A DNA stretch of 64,000 bases from Thinopyrum elongatum (GCA_011799875.1 CM022300.1:109381201-109445200); one strand, 5' to 3'; positions 1 through 11,735 are shown, numbered from the stretch's first letter. The notes: generated from the sequence alone by a model not told the origin. A program made the numbers and translations.

Positions 1-164
1 ACGGTATCCCAGTGAACTATCTACACACATAAGCAAATAGCCACTCGAAAAATAAAAGGCAAACGGGTTAATGGGTTCTTAGACGAAATATTTCGGATAA
101 AATCGATAATTACGACACATAGGCTAAGGCATGAAACACTCAGATGATAAAGGTGCTTAAACAG

Positions 165-889
165 ACAAAGTACACCATCTAGATCTTCCTGGCAGGCTTG
201 ATCATGACACTGCGGTTGTATGTGTACTCCTCGGTTACGGGAAGCCGACACGCCCTCATGTCCAAGATCTGCTTGTACATGTCGTAGCATGCGTATGAGT
301 CCTTGGCCGCGTAGGTGATGTAGGCTAGATTCAGAGGTACCTCCCATGTGTTCAGGTCTGTCTAATCCACGTCTTCTTTCATGTTGGCGTAGCAGGGGTC
401 GATATGGCCGCGGCAAGGTCAACCACGAAGTCCTTCTCCTGCCGTTGCAGATTATCTTGTATTGCCTCTAGATGTTTACGAGCTTTTTACATCAGGTGGC
501 CGAATCATAAGCACAGTGGCATTCTTCCAGCTCTCCACCATAGCGAAGGTGCAGTCGGTGGTGCCGATGAAATGGGCAAATGCTCCAGAACCTCCGATGG
601 CCCTACAGTAGTGGTAGACGAGAACCTCATCCCGCACTCATACCTGGGCGACGGTGATCCACTGGTCCCTGCCAGGAGACAGATGGATGGGCACAAGGTC
701 TAGTCCCACGACCTTGTGCTTCTCCTCCTATAGGTACTGCTTGAACTTGGCGAGGCAGAGCTTCAACGAGTCCAGATTGTTGGTGTACATCACATTCAAC
801 TTGGTGCTGCCATGGGTCTGAACGACGAACTCAAAGGTGAACTCCTTGCTAAAGTCCATATCCAGCAGGCTCACCCCTCGGATCGCCAT
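165..889 (-). pseudogene. WRN-type 3'-5' exonuclease-like pseudogene
   Basis: Read on the minus strand from the ATG at 889, the region resembles the single-exon grass family of 3'-5' exonuclease domain proteins (DnaQ/WRN-exo fold, DNA or RNA 3'-end trimming). Visible family landmarks, in order, are the block HKVVGLDL that carries the first catalytic aspartate, VLVYHYCRA, a TFAMVESWKNATVL stretch, FVVDLAAA, and near the end TYAAKDSYACYDMYKQ, which fits the ExoIII Y-x3-D motif, followed by LDMRACRLP. The glutamate normally following the first aspartate is not in place (DLV instead of DLE). Internal stops interrupt the frame after KQYL, after ITVAQV and before the middle block, and at least one frameshift is needed to pass from the N-terminal to the C-terminal half. 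A dead copy is therefore the best reading. Family assignment is from memory of the motif pattern and was not searched. Confidence 0.65.
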
Positions 890-1797
890 TGGAGTCTCTT
901 CTCACGGAGAGTTGATGTGGCGGTTCTCATTTGTGGGGATTGGGGGCAGGGGAGAGGAAGACGATGGGGCGATATGGAGAGCGGAGGGCTCCTTATTTAC
1001 ATTGGGGATCGGTGTGTAGTGGGGTACTAGGGGCGGCAGTAGCAGTTCATTTTTCCAATCTTGGGGAACTACAATCGCCAGTGAACGTAGTGGGTAGGCG
1101 TTGGTACCAGTTAGTTTTTCAACTCTTGGAACTACAATTGTGAGTAAATGGACTGGGTACAGGCGGCAGCAGTTATACTACCCCTCCTCCCTCGCCCACT
1201 ATACGCCTGGAAGAACAAGCCTCCTCGACGCATTCAAACGCCTCCATTAAACCGGCCTGGAAGCCGAGAAACCTATTCCGACCACACATCCATTCATGGG
1301 CGGGTAACTTTACTTCAATTTAATTCTCTTTACTTAAATTTTCTTCTTAAAACAAGTAAAGCGTTGGCTCGTTCTATCAGCGCCACAGGATCAACATGCA
1401 AAATAATTAGAATTATTATTCTCAGGACGCACACGACCAGCTCATTTGTCGCACTTTCACAATTACAATACTACCAAGTCTGAACAAGTTGTTATGGTTG
1501 TTGTCCTCTGCATCATCGTGCCGTGTTTCCTAGCTTGCAAGATTCACAACCAACCCATAAGATTCAAATAATAAGTACAACAAAGATTCCTACACATCTC
1601 AATGATTCACTGATCAGAGCCAATATTTATTGTACAACTAAAATGTTGTGAGAATGTGAACAAATAAATAAAAATCGATTGATTCTTCGTGTAAGCAATT
1701 TGATTCAAGGATTTGTTGAAACATTGAAACCAGTCACGCAGGTCAAACATTGGCAGATAAAATGTTCTGCATCACTGGTGGCACTACCACTTCCAAC
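890..1797. other. Gene-free spacer
   Basis: I see no supportable gene here. Short open frames exist on the plus strand but lack codon or motif support. The sequence around 960-1150 is G-rich with short repeated phrases (a block at 1046-1075 recurs loosely at 1111-1140). Confidence 0.4.
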
Positions 1798-2136
1798 TTA
1801 TACCTTATAGATTTTGAAGTAGTGTAGAGCCTCATCTTTAGTATTTAACAAATACACATAGCACAATCTAGTGGAATCATCAATCAACATCATGAAATAT
1901 TTCTTTCCCCCTTTAGTCAAGACACCATTCATCTCACACAGATCTGAATGTATGAGCTCTAGTGGTGCCAGATGTCTCTCCTTTGCAGGCTTGTGAGGCT
2001 TATGAGGTTGCTTAGCTTGCACATACACATGGCACTTAGAGCCTTTGGCTAAAGTGAAACTCAGGATTAAATCCATCTTGGCTAGCCGTGTCATACAACC
2101 CAAGAACTTGGCAAATGCTTTTGACCATCCCAACAT
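1798..2136 (-). mobile_element. Copia retrotransposon integrase fragment
   Basis: The minus strand encodes about 110 residues of a Ty1/Copia polyprotein: the end of the GAG-pre-integrase domain (RLAKMDLI, a CHVYVQAKQPHKPHK stretch) running into the integrase core with the hallmark LIHSDLCEMNG, where the aspartate is the first catalytic Asp, and YFMMLIDDSTRLCYVYLL, where the second Asp-containing strand lies. The frame ends at YFKIYKV, in the middle of the integrase fold, and the zinc-binding N-terminal part is only partly present. No LTR, PBS or reverse transcriptase is seen beside it. It is a truncated internal scrap, not an element. Confidence 0.85.
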
Positions 2137-2524
2137 CTGTAGTTGAGTATTCCTGTTAGCACAGATAAAGAAAGAGCATGATTACTATAATAGTGGCACT
2201 AGTTGAAGCAACTTTATTTTCAAAACGAGGAAAGATTGTGATAGAATAGCTTTATTAGGAAAATACAACATTAGCACAGTATGACAGAGCACGATCATGT
2301 GGATAAAGGATAATACTGACCTATGTGAGATGACTTTGGGAGATCAGGTTATTCTTTAGTTCCCCGTATCTTGTCATGGAGGCGATTCATTGATATCTAT
2401 TAACAACCTTAGTGTGGCAGTAGAAGGAGGAGCATCGACTCATTCCAATCTCTTTTCTTGTGTAGTTCAACTAAAATTATGGGGCCCGCCATGCCGCGAG
2501 GGAGAGAGGGGGCTCACGCATCCT

Positions 2525-2965
2525 CGACGGTAGGCCTGATGGACTCAACTAGTTCAGTGCACATGATATCTGATTGATGCAATGCACATGGACTTCATTC
2601 TGCCGGATACGCCTTCTGCAAGTTATCTACATTGGAAATGAAATGGTAGCTAAGACAGTAGCTCTATTTTAAATGTGTTATTACTTTATTTTATCAGTGG
2701 CAGTAGCGTTGCCAAAACATTGCCTCAAATTATTAGTGGCATTAAATGAAGATGCAAAAACACTATCATTCTTGCTTTCTCATGGTAGTGCCAAAACAGT
2801 AGCACAAGATCACTAGCTGAAAGAAGAGTCAAAATCAACCAAAAAGGAACATACCCGGACATGGGAACCATAACTGAGATAGGGGCCCTACACCGCCATG
2901 ATGGTAGGCCTGATGGACTCAGCCAGTTCAGGACTCAATTCTCCCGGATACGCCTTATGCAAGTG
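2525..2965. repeat. Dispersed direct repeat pair (about 75-100 bp)
   Basis: A block containing GGTAGGCCTGATGGACTCA followed about 60 bp later by CCGGATACGCCTT occurs near 2529-2626 and again near 2902-2965. The intervening bases are partly conserved. This is a duplicated segment inside the unclassified repeat region. Confidence 0.6.
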
Positions 2966-3577
2966 GTGAACCTACAGCTCCACTCGGATGATTCAATTCA
3001 TACCACCTTTTTGTGTTGTTCACCAAAAAAATCAATGTTTGCATCATACAGCTAGCAAGAAGTACTTGGTCTCATGAGCTGGCAGCTCCTTCTTTATTAG
3101 TTGCACTAAAATTGAGCAACATTAAGGTTGGCTATCATGCTCATGCAAGGTGCAACTATAATTTGCTTATCCTTTTGTGCAGTTCCACTAAAATCAAGTG
3201 CCATTGTGGTGACAGTGGCGGCTAATATTGCAAAGGCAAATAAACTGTTGCACGAGATTACCGGCAGAGTTAGCCGAAGAGGTTAGGAACTCCAATCACC
3301 CTTTGTGCAGTTCCACTAAGATCGAGAGACGTTGCCCATGTGACATTTTAGTAGAACTACACAAGACACTCTTTAAAAAAAAGAGTTTTGTGCAGTTCAC
3401 CAAAAGGTCACAATAGCAACGAGGTGAAATGGATATCCCTATCTGCACAAAATGATAGAAAGAAAATAGTTACTGGTCAATAACCAGATATGAAACATAC
3501 ACAAAATGAAAAGAAGCATCTTCATTATCTTCATGGCAATCACGCAAGGACAGTAGAAATTTTAAAACGGCAACATT

Positions 3578-3948
3578 GCTTCATATTACTGGAAGCATTA
3601 CGATCAACAATGACATTGGTCAAATATGGCATTACTTTAATGGTGGCTTTGCTTGTTTTACCCGATACATTAGATTAACAGTAGCTAAAGAGTTGGTATA
3701 AGGGCATGGGATAGTGGGGACACCAGGACATCCACCAACATAAAGAAGCAACTTACTTATCATAATGGGAAAAATAGCAAGAGAGTACCATTTGTAAAAC
3801 AGTTTAATTGCATCATATTACTGGAGGCATTAGATTAACAATAACATTGGTTAGACATGTCCTTACTGTAATAGTGGGATTGCTTCATTTTACAAGCGCC
3901 CTTACATTAACAACAATAAAAAGTTGCTATAAGGGCATGCGACAGTGG
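3578..3948. repeat. Direct repeat of about 140 bp, two diverged copies
   Basis: Copy one (3578-3718) and copy two (3809-3948) both run from CATATTACTGGA to a terminal TATAAGGGCATG plus AGTGG, with matching order of the intermediate phrases (a gcattannatcaacaat block, an attacttta/ttactgtaa block, a ttacattaacaa block). Divergence is high, so the duplication is old. Confidence 0.6.
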
Positions 3949-4370
3949 ATGCATCAGCACCATGTACCTACAGGGAGGCATAAAGTGGCGATGCCAACAT
4001 CCAATCAGGCTGGTCCCAAATTTAGTTCTCTTTAGCCACCTTTTACTATGTGAGGGCAGCAAATCTAATCCTAGACATACTCTGTTGACTTGTCCCCCAA
4101 CCGCCACTTTCTTTCCTTTTTTAACCAATAATAGATATGTTCCTTATCCAGTTTGTACTACGTTTTCCCTTTATTTCCCTTTTCAACCAAGAGACCGGTT
4201 GGGTATCCAGTCTCTACTACTTTCCCCCTGTTATTTCCTCTTTGAATCAAGTCCTAGATTTATGCTACAACTTTCCCCCCTTTCTTTCCTGTTTGAACCA
4301 AGTCCTAGATTCGACTGCATGAAGTATCTTTACCACTAATAATACTGAAAAATTAGGTGGCTTTGGAAGA

Positions 4371-5957
4371 CTGATGCAAGTAGAAAAAGATCCACATCCA
4401 GCCACGTGTGGGAGCTGGGGCAGTAGAGCAAGGTCATTTTTGAAGGAAGTTGTACCTGAGGGTCGTCGGGATGTGGCTAGGAGGGCGGCGGGAGGGCGGA
4501 TCTGGCCACAATATGGCAGGGAGGAAGAAGGGGTCGGAGGACCTCCCGTGCCAGCCCTGTGTTGGAGAAAACAGCACGGGCAGCCGATCGGGGCGCGTCG
4601 GCAGCTTTGGGTTTCCTCCCTCGCCGCCGATGATCGCGTGAAGGATGCACCTACTCCCCTACACCCCGGCCAAGGGGATCCGGCCGGATCTGTGACCAGT
4701 GGTGAGCAGAGAAAGAATGTGGCCACTGCTGTCTTGTTTAGATCTGGAGAGGGTAAGAGAGTGAAGAGAGCAATCCTAGTAAAACAAGCGCTCAGGCTCC
4801 TGCCTATATATATATATAGTGGAGTGATTTTTCTTTTTCTCTCCACAACAATCATTTCAATTTGTGTATGTGACATTAAAGAAAAGAAACTCTCTATTTA
4901 ACGTGACTAACTGCACGCCGCACTTTGTACTGTATTGTACATACTAGTAGTATTGTTCACTTGTGGACCCCGGCCCTCCACTCATTGAACAACCCCACGG
5001 GTGAATAAATATATATTTATATAGAACGAACAAGCTCAGAACTCTTTTGGCTTTGAGATATCGATTGTACAGTCTAACCGCATTGCATCAATGGACTCGG
5101 TACTTTGAAGTTGACGTAATGCGTGGCTTTTGCAGTTCACCACATCTAAATGGGGGAATACCATACATTTTGTTTGATAACTCAGCTATACGTATAAACA
5201 CATGGACGATTTACATTTTGAATCGCTAGCTAGAGCTTGAACTATATTTGTTTACATGTACAACCTTTTTCTTTTGGTTTTTTGCTCCATGGCGCAATTC
5301 ATCAATACAAAATGAGAAAATTATAAAATAAACCTTAAAATTGTACTCCGGGTCTGAATTGAACCCTAACCATCAAATCCGCTAAATTGGCACCCCATCC
5401 TTACTTATCCTGGTCGATCCCAGCCATTTTTAGCTGAAAGCACATTTGGTTTTTCCTGATTGCTTACGTGGCAAGGGGAAATCAAGTGTGCTAGATGTAC
5501 TCGCCATTGCCTTGTAAATTATGAACTCTGGCAGCGAGCTGAGCTCGATGTTGCAGGCCTGCGTGTAGAAGGTCATGACAGACGACAGCCGGTTCTTGTC
5601 GGTGCTTGACACTCTTGTACTATTGTTGGTGAGCACCTCTGCACAAGTTGCCGACTGCAGAGGTAGACGACGAGTGCATGGAACAGGGTGGACGGGCACT
5701 CGGGCGTTGGCCCGGAGCACCCGCAGCCCCGTGCGTCCTACTAGAGCACGATGATCGCGCTCCCGTCATAGTGCATGCTGAGCTCCACCTCAACCAAGTA
5801 TGAATTTAAGGTTTTATTTAGACTTTTTCCATACAAAATTATATGAGTATTTAAAAGTCGAGGGTGGGGCTTTTCCCGGGCGGTACGCATGACAGTTTCT
5901 CCTAGCCGGTTTGACAGATAGGTGAGGAGGGTGAGGGAGTAGCAGATTCAACTTAAT
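4371..5957. other. Gene-free segment with promoter-like composition
   Basis: At 4370-4900 the minus strand looks like a plant promoter and leader: a TATATATATATA tract near 4804-4818 followed (minus direction) by CT-rich sequence and GC-rich DNA with long open frames on both strands. I recognise no protein in either strand, and no downstream gene body is present. The GC-rich block at 5500-5780 has a 96-codon open minus frame without recognisable motifs. These are left as unassigned. Confidence 0.3.
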
Positions 5958-6040
5958 GCTAGAAAGGTAGGGTCATGTGATTTGACAACTTGTTACTGCT
6001 GGAAAGGCGGGGTCTTGTGATTTGACTGCTCATTATAGTC
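5958..6040. repeat. Two-copy tandem repeat, about 42 bp unit
   Basis: The phrase GCTxGAAAGGxxGGGTCxTG followed by TGATTTGAC occurs twice in immediate succession (near 5958-5999 and 6000-6040). Confidence 0.6.
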
Positions 6041-6350
6041 ATTATTACTGCGGCGCTACGACCGGGGTGAGGCTCCCCTTCCGTTCCCCACTCTAATCTG
6101 GTGCATGACACGTCGACCTGGATGCAAGCTATCCCACATGTCGGCGACGTAAGAAGGAGCAAAGAATCATGCGGTATATATATACTAGTACATCGAAGGA
6201 GTGCGAAACACGGCAGCCTAGTGAACCAGCAGGTGATATGGCCATAGAAAACAATGTGGTGATATGGCCATTAAAAACACGTCACGCTTCCTCCTCCTCT
6301 TGGTTTATCACCATCAGTGGAGCAATAGTGTCATCGCAGCTTAGCTAGTA

Positions 6351-6394
6351 CTCCCTCGGTCCCATAAGTATAAGAGTGTTTTTTACACTAGTAC
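6351..6394 (+). mobile_element. Stowaway-type MITE end (fragment)
   Basis: The sequence TACTCCCTCGGTCCCATAAG followed by a stretch ending GTTTTTTACACTA matches the terminal inverted repeat and subterminal part of grass Stowaway (Tc1/Mariner) MITEs, including the TA target dinucleotide at its start. The matching opposite end is missing, so this is a half-element. The sequence to its right belongs to something else ending GGAATCAAAGAGGCCC near 6545-6560. Confidence 0.65.
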
Positions 6395-6560
6395 ATAGGA
6401 TCGGACTCCATAGGAATTTTTTCTCTGACCTATTTTTACAATTCCTTTGTTTCTCCTATGGCGTTGAACACTCTTTGCTAATCCTATTGGATTTAGCACT
6501 CCAGTCCCATACTTTCCCCATTCCTATGTTTTCAGTATCCTGGGAATCAAAGAGGCCCTT

Positions 6561-7189
6561 AGACTGGTTTAGGTCCGGTCATTTTTTTCAATGTATTATG
6601 TCCAAAATGTAATGAACGTGCTCCTGTTTCTATGAAAATAATCCGGTTTGCATGTAGTAATTCATTTATTTATTCTCCTGCGGGGGGTTTGCATGTAATT
6701 CGTCAGGTCTGAAATGTAAAGTACGCCGTCATGGTTGGATGGCCCGCTCCCGCATCACTATCCGCGGACTCATCCATACCGGTTGGCGCTCAACGTTGGA
6801 GATGCTCCGAGTCGTGCATGCACTTCGACCCAGATGCTCTATGTCCCACATGTCGGTGAAAGGAAGCACGTAGAAATAGCCGAGGAGTACATATAGGAGG
6901 AAAAATGTGTGAAAATTTATGTACTATGAAGCATAGCTGCGGTTCGAACAGGAGACCTAAACTGATGACAGGTATAGGTCGCATGCACCCAACTAGTGGT
7001 AGTAGACGTACGAGTACTCAGTACTCCTATTCTATCAACATGAGTCCCATCTAACAATGGCGTCCATGCTACAGCTAGCTCTTCCCCCTCCCCGTTTCTC
7101 TCTCTTCTAATTCTAACTCAGCCGACGCATGGTGGGCGGGGTGGGGATTTGCCGATAGTCGGTTTGCTCAACTGTGGCCCCACCTGACA
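6561..7189. other. Gene-free spacer
   Basis: No supported gene. A stretch at 6805-6890 (gtcgtgcatgcacttcgacc ... tcccacatgtcggtga) is a diverged second copy of 6090-6165, giving a dispersed direct repeat. Nothing else stands out. Confidence 0.35.
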
Positions 7190-7375
7190 GTGAAAATGCT
7201 AAGACAACAAGTGTTCCCTACCTTGAGCGGCGTGCTGGACCGACCGTGGAGTACTCCTGGCCTTGTGGGGGTGTGATGCGAACGCGAACACGCCAAGCCA
7301 ATGCGTGCTCAACGGTGGGCCAGAACGACAGTGTGGGGTGTGACGCGAACGGGACAGGCGTGTTGTACTTGTTCC
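7190..7375. repeat. Relative of the 94-bp tandem repeat at 15714
   Basis: Contains TTGAGCGGCGTGCTGGACCG followed by ACCGTG and, further on, GCGAACGGGACAGGC. These match in order the 15940-16015 region (tgagcggcgggccagaccaaccgtg ... gcgacaggc). It appears to be a single or partial unit of the same dispersed repeat. Confidence 0.45.
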
Positions 7376-7715
7376 ACTTTCTCATTTTGAACTCATGACA
7401 TGTACGAAATGCTAAGTTTGAATTTATAAGTTTGGTTGTCGCGCCAATATATATAGTATTGTTTGGTAGGTTGGGTCTCGTACGTAATTCTGATGTCAAA
7501 ATTTGGCACAAAACATGATTGTGACCAGTAAACCAAGATGAAGACAGTGATACTACATATAATAAACACCAAATAAGAGCAAGGGATCACATATGTCATT
7601 TACGACTCGAATAATAATGCCATACACTAACACATTAAGGCCACGAGGTGATGCAGTGCTAGTTATAGGAGGCAAGAAGAAAGATGCATCCATCGACGAC
7701 CTCCTCCTCCTCGAC

Positions 7716-8285
7716 TCAGGGCGCTGGCCCATTGAATGGCAGCTGAGGAGCAACGCCTTTCGTGGCGAGGTCAACATCCTTCTGATCAATGGCGTCCAAA
7801 GATTCCAGTCGGTCGAAGAAGGCCAACGTCTTTGCATTGTCCCTGGCCCTGTAATGGCCTATGTAGACAATTTCCTCGTAGACATGGATGTGTAGGTCGA
7901 CAGTTTCTTGCATGGCGAGGCGTTGCGCGTCGAGCGCGACCTCGAGGTGGACATTCTTCATCGTGATGTTCGCCAGTTGCAGGGCCACCAGTGCTTGAAA
8001 GAGGTCGTCGCCATGGAGGCCGATGAGGGTGGCAGGCAACAAGGAGCCTGGATGCGCGGGCTGGAGGATTACGGCAAGGTCGTCCACGTGCTTCTTGATG
8101 GCGGTCAATTTGCGGATGGAGTGGACCATCATCTCGTCCATGTGAGAGGCGAAGCCGGCGTCGACGAGGGTTATGACGCCGGCGGTCGCCAGCATCGTCT
8201 GGAAATGTTGCGCGGTGCGGGGCCGCAGGCCGGCGTCTTGGATGATCTGGCACAACCGACTGCCTCTCGCGTCCATCGCCTCCAT
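7716..8285 (-). CDS. Uncharacterised 189-aa protein gene
   Basis: An uninterrupted minus-strand frame from ATG at 8285 (context CACACATGGAGG, a good plant initiation context) to a stop at 7716. I do not recognise the family. The protein is moderately acidic, rich in Ala, Leu, His and Asp, and looks mostly helical. It begins MEAMDARGSRLCQIIQD, has a run of amphipathic segments (TLVDAGFASHMDEMMVHSIR, LFQALVALQLANITMKN) and no signal peptide or membrane span. Codon usage is GC-rich at third positions, unlike its surroundings, which supports real coding history. A TATA-like TGCAATATAG lies about 110 bp upstream (minus strand, near 8395-8405). A second ATG three codons downstream could also start it. 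Other frames across the same DNA are also open because of high GC. It may be a live gene, a gene fragment, or a relic without transcription. Confidence 0.55.
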   Translation of the reverse strand: MEAMDARGSRLCQIIQDAGLRPRTAQHFQTMLATAGVITLVDAGFASHMDEMMVHSIRKLTAIKKHVDDLAVILQPAHPGSLLPATLIGLHGDDLFQALVALQLANITMKNVHLEVALDAQRLAMQETVDLHIHVYEEIVYIGHYRARDNAKTLAFFDRLESLDAIDQKDVDLATKGVAPQLPFNGPAP

Positions 8286-8822
8286 GTGTGCTTGTGTCTT
8301 CTGGTCACTTGGTCTTGGATTGGAGTGAGCAGTGATGCGTATGATTTGGTAGATGGATTGGAGTGGTGGGGCAGCTTCATATGAGAGTGCAAACTATATT
8401 GCATTCACATCGTGCTGGCTCCATTCTGCTTCTCCAATTAATTCCCTCTGCATGCTAATTGAATGAGGATTCATCATTGACCGTTCAACATTTCGGAAAC
8501 CGCTACCCTCTTCCTCTTTGGCATTCAAGCCATATCAATGTAAATGTGTATCAAAAAGAGACTGGTCATTACTACATTGTACACCGCAACCAAGGTGGAG
8601 GGGAAAATGAGAGAACTTAATATTTATTTGCTAATTACTACCATTGCATGCAATGAACTGACTGCAGCATGCCATGCTAGGTCGAGTTAAAAACATACAC
8701 ATCCCACATCTCTTATTGGTTGATTCCTTTATTCATGTCAAGAAATAAGAAACCAGGTCGAGTTAATCCACTGTGCCTAAGTGTTTTGGGATTATTTGGT
8801 TTTTGTAAGATGACTATAACTA

Positions 8823-8970
8823 GCGATCGCCACAATAACCGTAAGATTTGCATCCGACGGTGGCACCTATTGGACACAAACAACAATAGAAAAGAAATGC
8901 CACAAAACTGCCACACCACGCCCCTCCCCTACACATATGACTACCATGCGAGCATTCGCAACTGCCACAT
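8823..8970 (+). repeat. Direct repeat, left copy flanking Gypsy I
   Basis: About 150 bp running from GCGATCG to CAACTGCC with the landmarks TAAGATTTGCATCCGACG, CACACCACGCCCCTCCCCTA and GAGCATTCGCAACTGCC. A same-orientation copy lies at 15447-15602 on the other side of the retrotransposon. The two are about 80-85% alike by eye. The repeat class is not recognised. Confidence 0.65.
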
Positions 8971-9143
8971 TTGGGCTGCGCTTGGCGCTTTGCCTCTTCG
9001 AGAAGTCAAACAATGGTGTTACTACTTCTACAGTAACGAATCAACTGCTGCATGTCCACCGTGTGGGGGAGGGAGAGCTTGTTGTAAGCAAAAGCTTCTC
9101 CTCGCCCTGCGAGCCACCACGCGCATGGGAGAGGGAGAGGGCG

Positions 9144-10171
9144 TACTCCACACATCGACCGCTATCCAGCAAGCATCTAGTGTATTAAGTTCATGGAGAA
9201 ACGGAGTAATGCAATAAGAACGATGACATGATGTGGACAAGATCTGTTTATGTAGAAATAGACCCCATCTTGTTATCCTTAACAGCAACGATACATACGT
9301 GTCGGTTCCCCTTCTGTCACTGGGATCAAGCACCGTAAGATCGAACCCATCACAAAGCACCTCTTCCCATGGCAAGAAAAATTGATCTAGTTGGCCTAAC
9401 TAAACCAAAGATTGGAAGAAGAAATACGAGGCTATAAGTAATCATGCATATAAGAGATCAAAAGACTCAAATAACTTTCATGGATAAAAACATAGATCTG
9501 ATCATAAACTCAAAGTTCATCGGATCCCAACAAACACACCGCAACAAGAGTTACATCAAATAGATCTCCAAGAGACCATTGTAAGAGAATCAAAAGAGAG
9601 AGAGAGGAAGCCATCTAGCTACTAACTACGGACCCGTAGGTCTACAATGAACTACTCACGCATCATCGGAGAGGCACCAATGAGGATGATGAACCCCTCC
9701 GTGATGGTGTCTAGATTGGATATGTGGTTTCTGGAACTTGCAGCGGCTGGAATTGATTTTCGTCGACTCCCCTAGGGTTTTTGGACGTCCAGGGTATTTA
9801 TAGAGCAAAGAGGCGGTACGGGAGGCGGCCGAGGTGGGCACAACCCACCTGGGTGCGCTTGGGCCCCCAGACGCACCCTGGTGGGTTGTGCTCCCCTTGG
9901 AGCCCCCCTCTGGTACTTCTTTGGCCCAACAGGTGTCTTCTGGTCCAGAAAAAATCACCAAAAAGTTTCGCTGCGTTTGGACTCCGTTTGGTATTGATTT
10001 TTTGCGAAGTAAAAAATAAGCAAAAAACAGCAACTGGCACTGGGCACTATATCAATAGGTTAGTCCCAAAAAATGATATAAAGTTGCTATAAAATGATTG
10101 TAAAACATCCAAGATTGATAATATAACAGCATGGAACAATCAAAAATTATAGATACGTTGGAGACGTATCA
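9144..10171 (-). repeat. Gypsy I left (3') LTR, truncated
   Basis: Begins at TACTCCACACATCGACC and ends at GGAGACGTATCA (plus strand). Matches 14263-15289 nearly base for base, with scattered transitions. Contains a TATA-like TATAAATA on the minus strand near 9796-9804 (plus: tatttata), the likely LTR promoter. Confidence 0.85.
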
Positions 10172-10191
10172 GCATCCCCAAGCTTAATTCC
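10172..10191 (-). promoter_or_regulatory. Polypurine tract next to Gypsy I 3' LTR
   Basis: On the minus strand the sequence AATTAAGCTTGGGGATGC abuts the LTR start TGATACG. This is the expected position of the plus-strand primer for reverse transcription. The same motif occurs at the equivalent LTR borders at 21305, 28842 and 39298. Confidence 0.7.
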
Positions 10192-11479
10192 TGCTCATCC
10201 TCGAGTAGGTAAATGATTAAAACAGAATTTTTGATGTGGAATGCTGCCTAACATGTTCATCACATATTCTTTTCTTTGTAGCATGGACATTTGGACTTTT
10301 ATATGATTCAAAGCAATAGTCTAGTTTTGACATGAAGATTTCAATACTCAAGCATATCAACAAGCAACCATGTCTTTCAAAATATCAACACTAAAGCAAG
10401 TTATCCCTAGCCCATTATGCTCAATCATTGATCCATTCATGAAACACACTCGCATATTAGCTATACCCAATGCTCAAGTACGATCATCATGCCCCTTAGT
10501 TGGTGCTTTATAAGAGAAGATGGAGACTCAAAATAAAAATTGCATAAAGTAAAAGAAAGGCCCTTCGCAGAGTTAGGGATTTGTAGAGGTGCCAGAGCTC
10601 AAACCGAAAAAAAGTAGAGATAAAGAAATTTTGGGTGGCATGCTTTTCCTATCAATGAAAACGATCGAGTAGTTCCCAATACTTTCCATGCTAGATATCA
10701 TAGGCGGTTCCCAAACAGAAAATAAAGTTTATTCCTTTTTCCACCATACTTTCACATTCCACGGCTAACCGAATCCACGGGTGCCATCCATACCAACACT
10801 TTCCAAGGAATTTATTATTTGACAACATAAAGTAAATTCATTTTTCATTTCGGGACTGGGCATCCCTAATACCTTTGACGTACTCTCGTGCAATGACAAG
10901 TGAATAAACACTCATCTTGAGAATAACACATCTAGCATGGAAATATATCAGCCACCCCCTACCGTTTCATGAGCGGTACGAGCACACAAAAGAGAATTTT
11001 ATTTTGAAATTAGAGATGGCACATACAAATTTGCTTAGAACGGCCCGGAAATACCGCCTATAGGTAGGTATAGTGGACTCATATGGCAAAACTGGTTTAA
11101 GGATTTTGGATGCACAAGTAGTGATCATACATAGTGCAAATGAAGGCTAGCAAAAGATTGAGAAGCATCCAACCAAGAAACGAAAAATCTCATAAGTGAG
11201 CATTAAGTATAACTAACACCGAATAATGCACCACAAGTAGGATGTAATCTCATTGCATAACTATTGACTTTCATGCTTGCATAGGGAATCACAAACCTTA
11301 ACATCAATATTCTTACTAAGCCATAATTACTCATTAACATGACTCACATATTATATCATTATATTGCAAAACTATTACAAGGAATCAAGTTTATTTTGTC
11401 CAGTGATCTTCATGAAAGTTTTTATTATATCTCTCTTGAATATCTATCACTTTGGGACTAATTTCATAAGTTGCTTTTG

Positions 11480-11735
11480 ATAGCTCAAACAAATCTAAGT
11501 GAAGAACATGAGCATAAAATTTCCTTCTCTCAAAATAATTTAAGTGAAGCAAGAGAGAATTTTTAAAAAAAAATTACTAACTCTCAAATAAATCTAATTG
11601 AAGCACGAGATTATTTCTTCAAAAATACTAAAGCATACCGTGCTCAAAAAGATATAAGTGAAGCACTAGAGCAATTCCATAGCTCATAAAGATTTAAGTG
11701 AAGCATAGAGAGCAATTCTAACAAGTCATAGCATA
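11480..11735 (-). repeat. Internal short tandem motif array of the Gypsy family
   Basis: Five or six loose repeats of a ~40-bp unit built around CTCAAAnAnATnTAAGTGAAGC. The same array occurs at 22620-22770 and 40610-40750 in the related elements, so it is a conserved non-coding feature of the family's 3' region. Confidence 0.6.

Larger units (their letters stand above)
2137..4370. other. Degenerate repeat-rich segment, unclassified
   Basis: AT-rich sequence with many short phrases recurring in loose register (variants of gtggcagtag, agtggcatt, cagttccactaaaat). This resembles the subterminal regions of Triticeae CACTA transposons, but I cannot find a CACTA terminus, so the class is left open. 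Two clearer direct repeats are listed separately. No gene is supported. Confidence 0.35.

Noticed and set aside
4265..4901. Overlapping long open frames on both strands (203 and 175 codons)
   Set aside because: Both are open because the DNA is GC-rich in the middle. Neither has a recognisable domain, and the minus strand looks like promoter/leader sequence with a TATA tract.
9781..10092. 103-codon plus-strand frame in the Gypsy I LTR (also 14899-15210)
   Set aside because: Present in both LTRs and antisense to the element. It spans the region of the LTR TATA box and has no domain.
9144..10171. Solo LTR interpretation for the left Gypsy I LTR
   Set aside because: It is directly followed by the PPT and internal region leading to a PBS and a matching second LTR, so it is the 3' LTR of one element.
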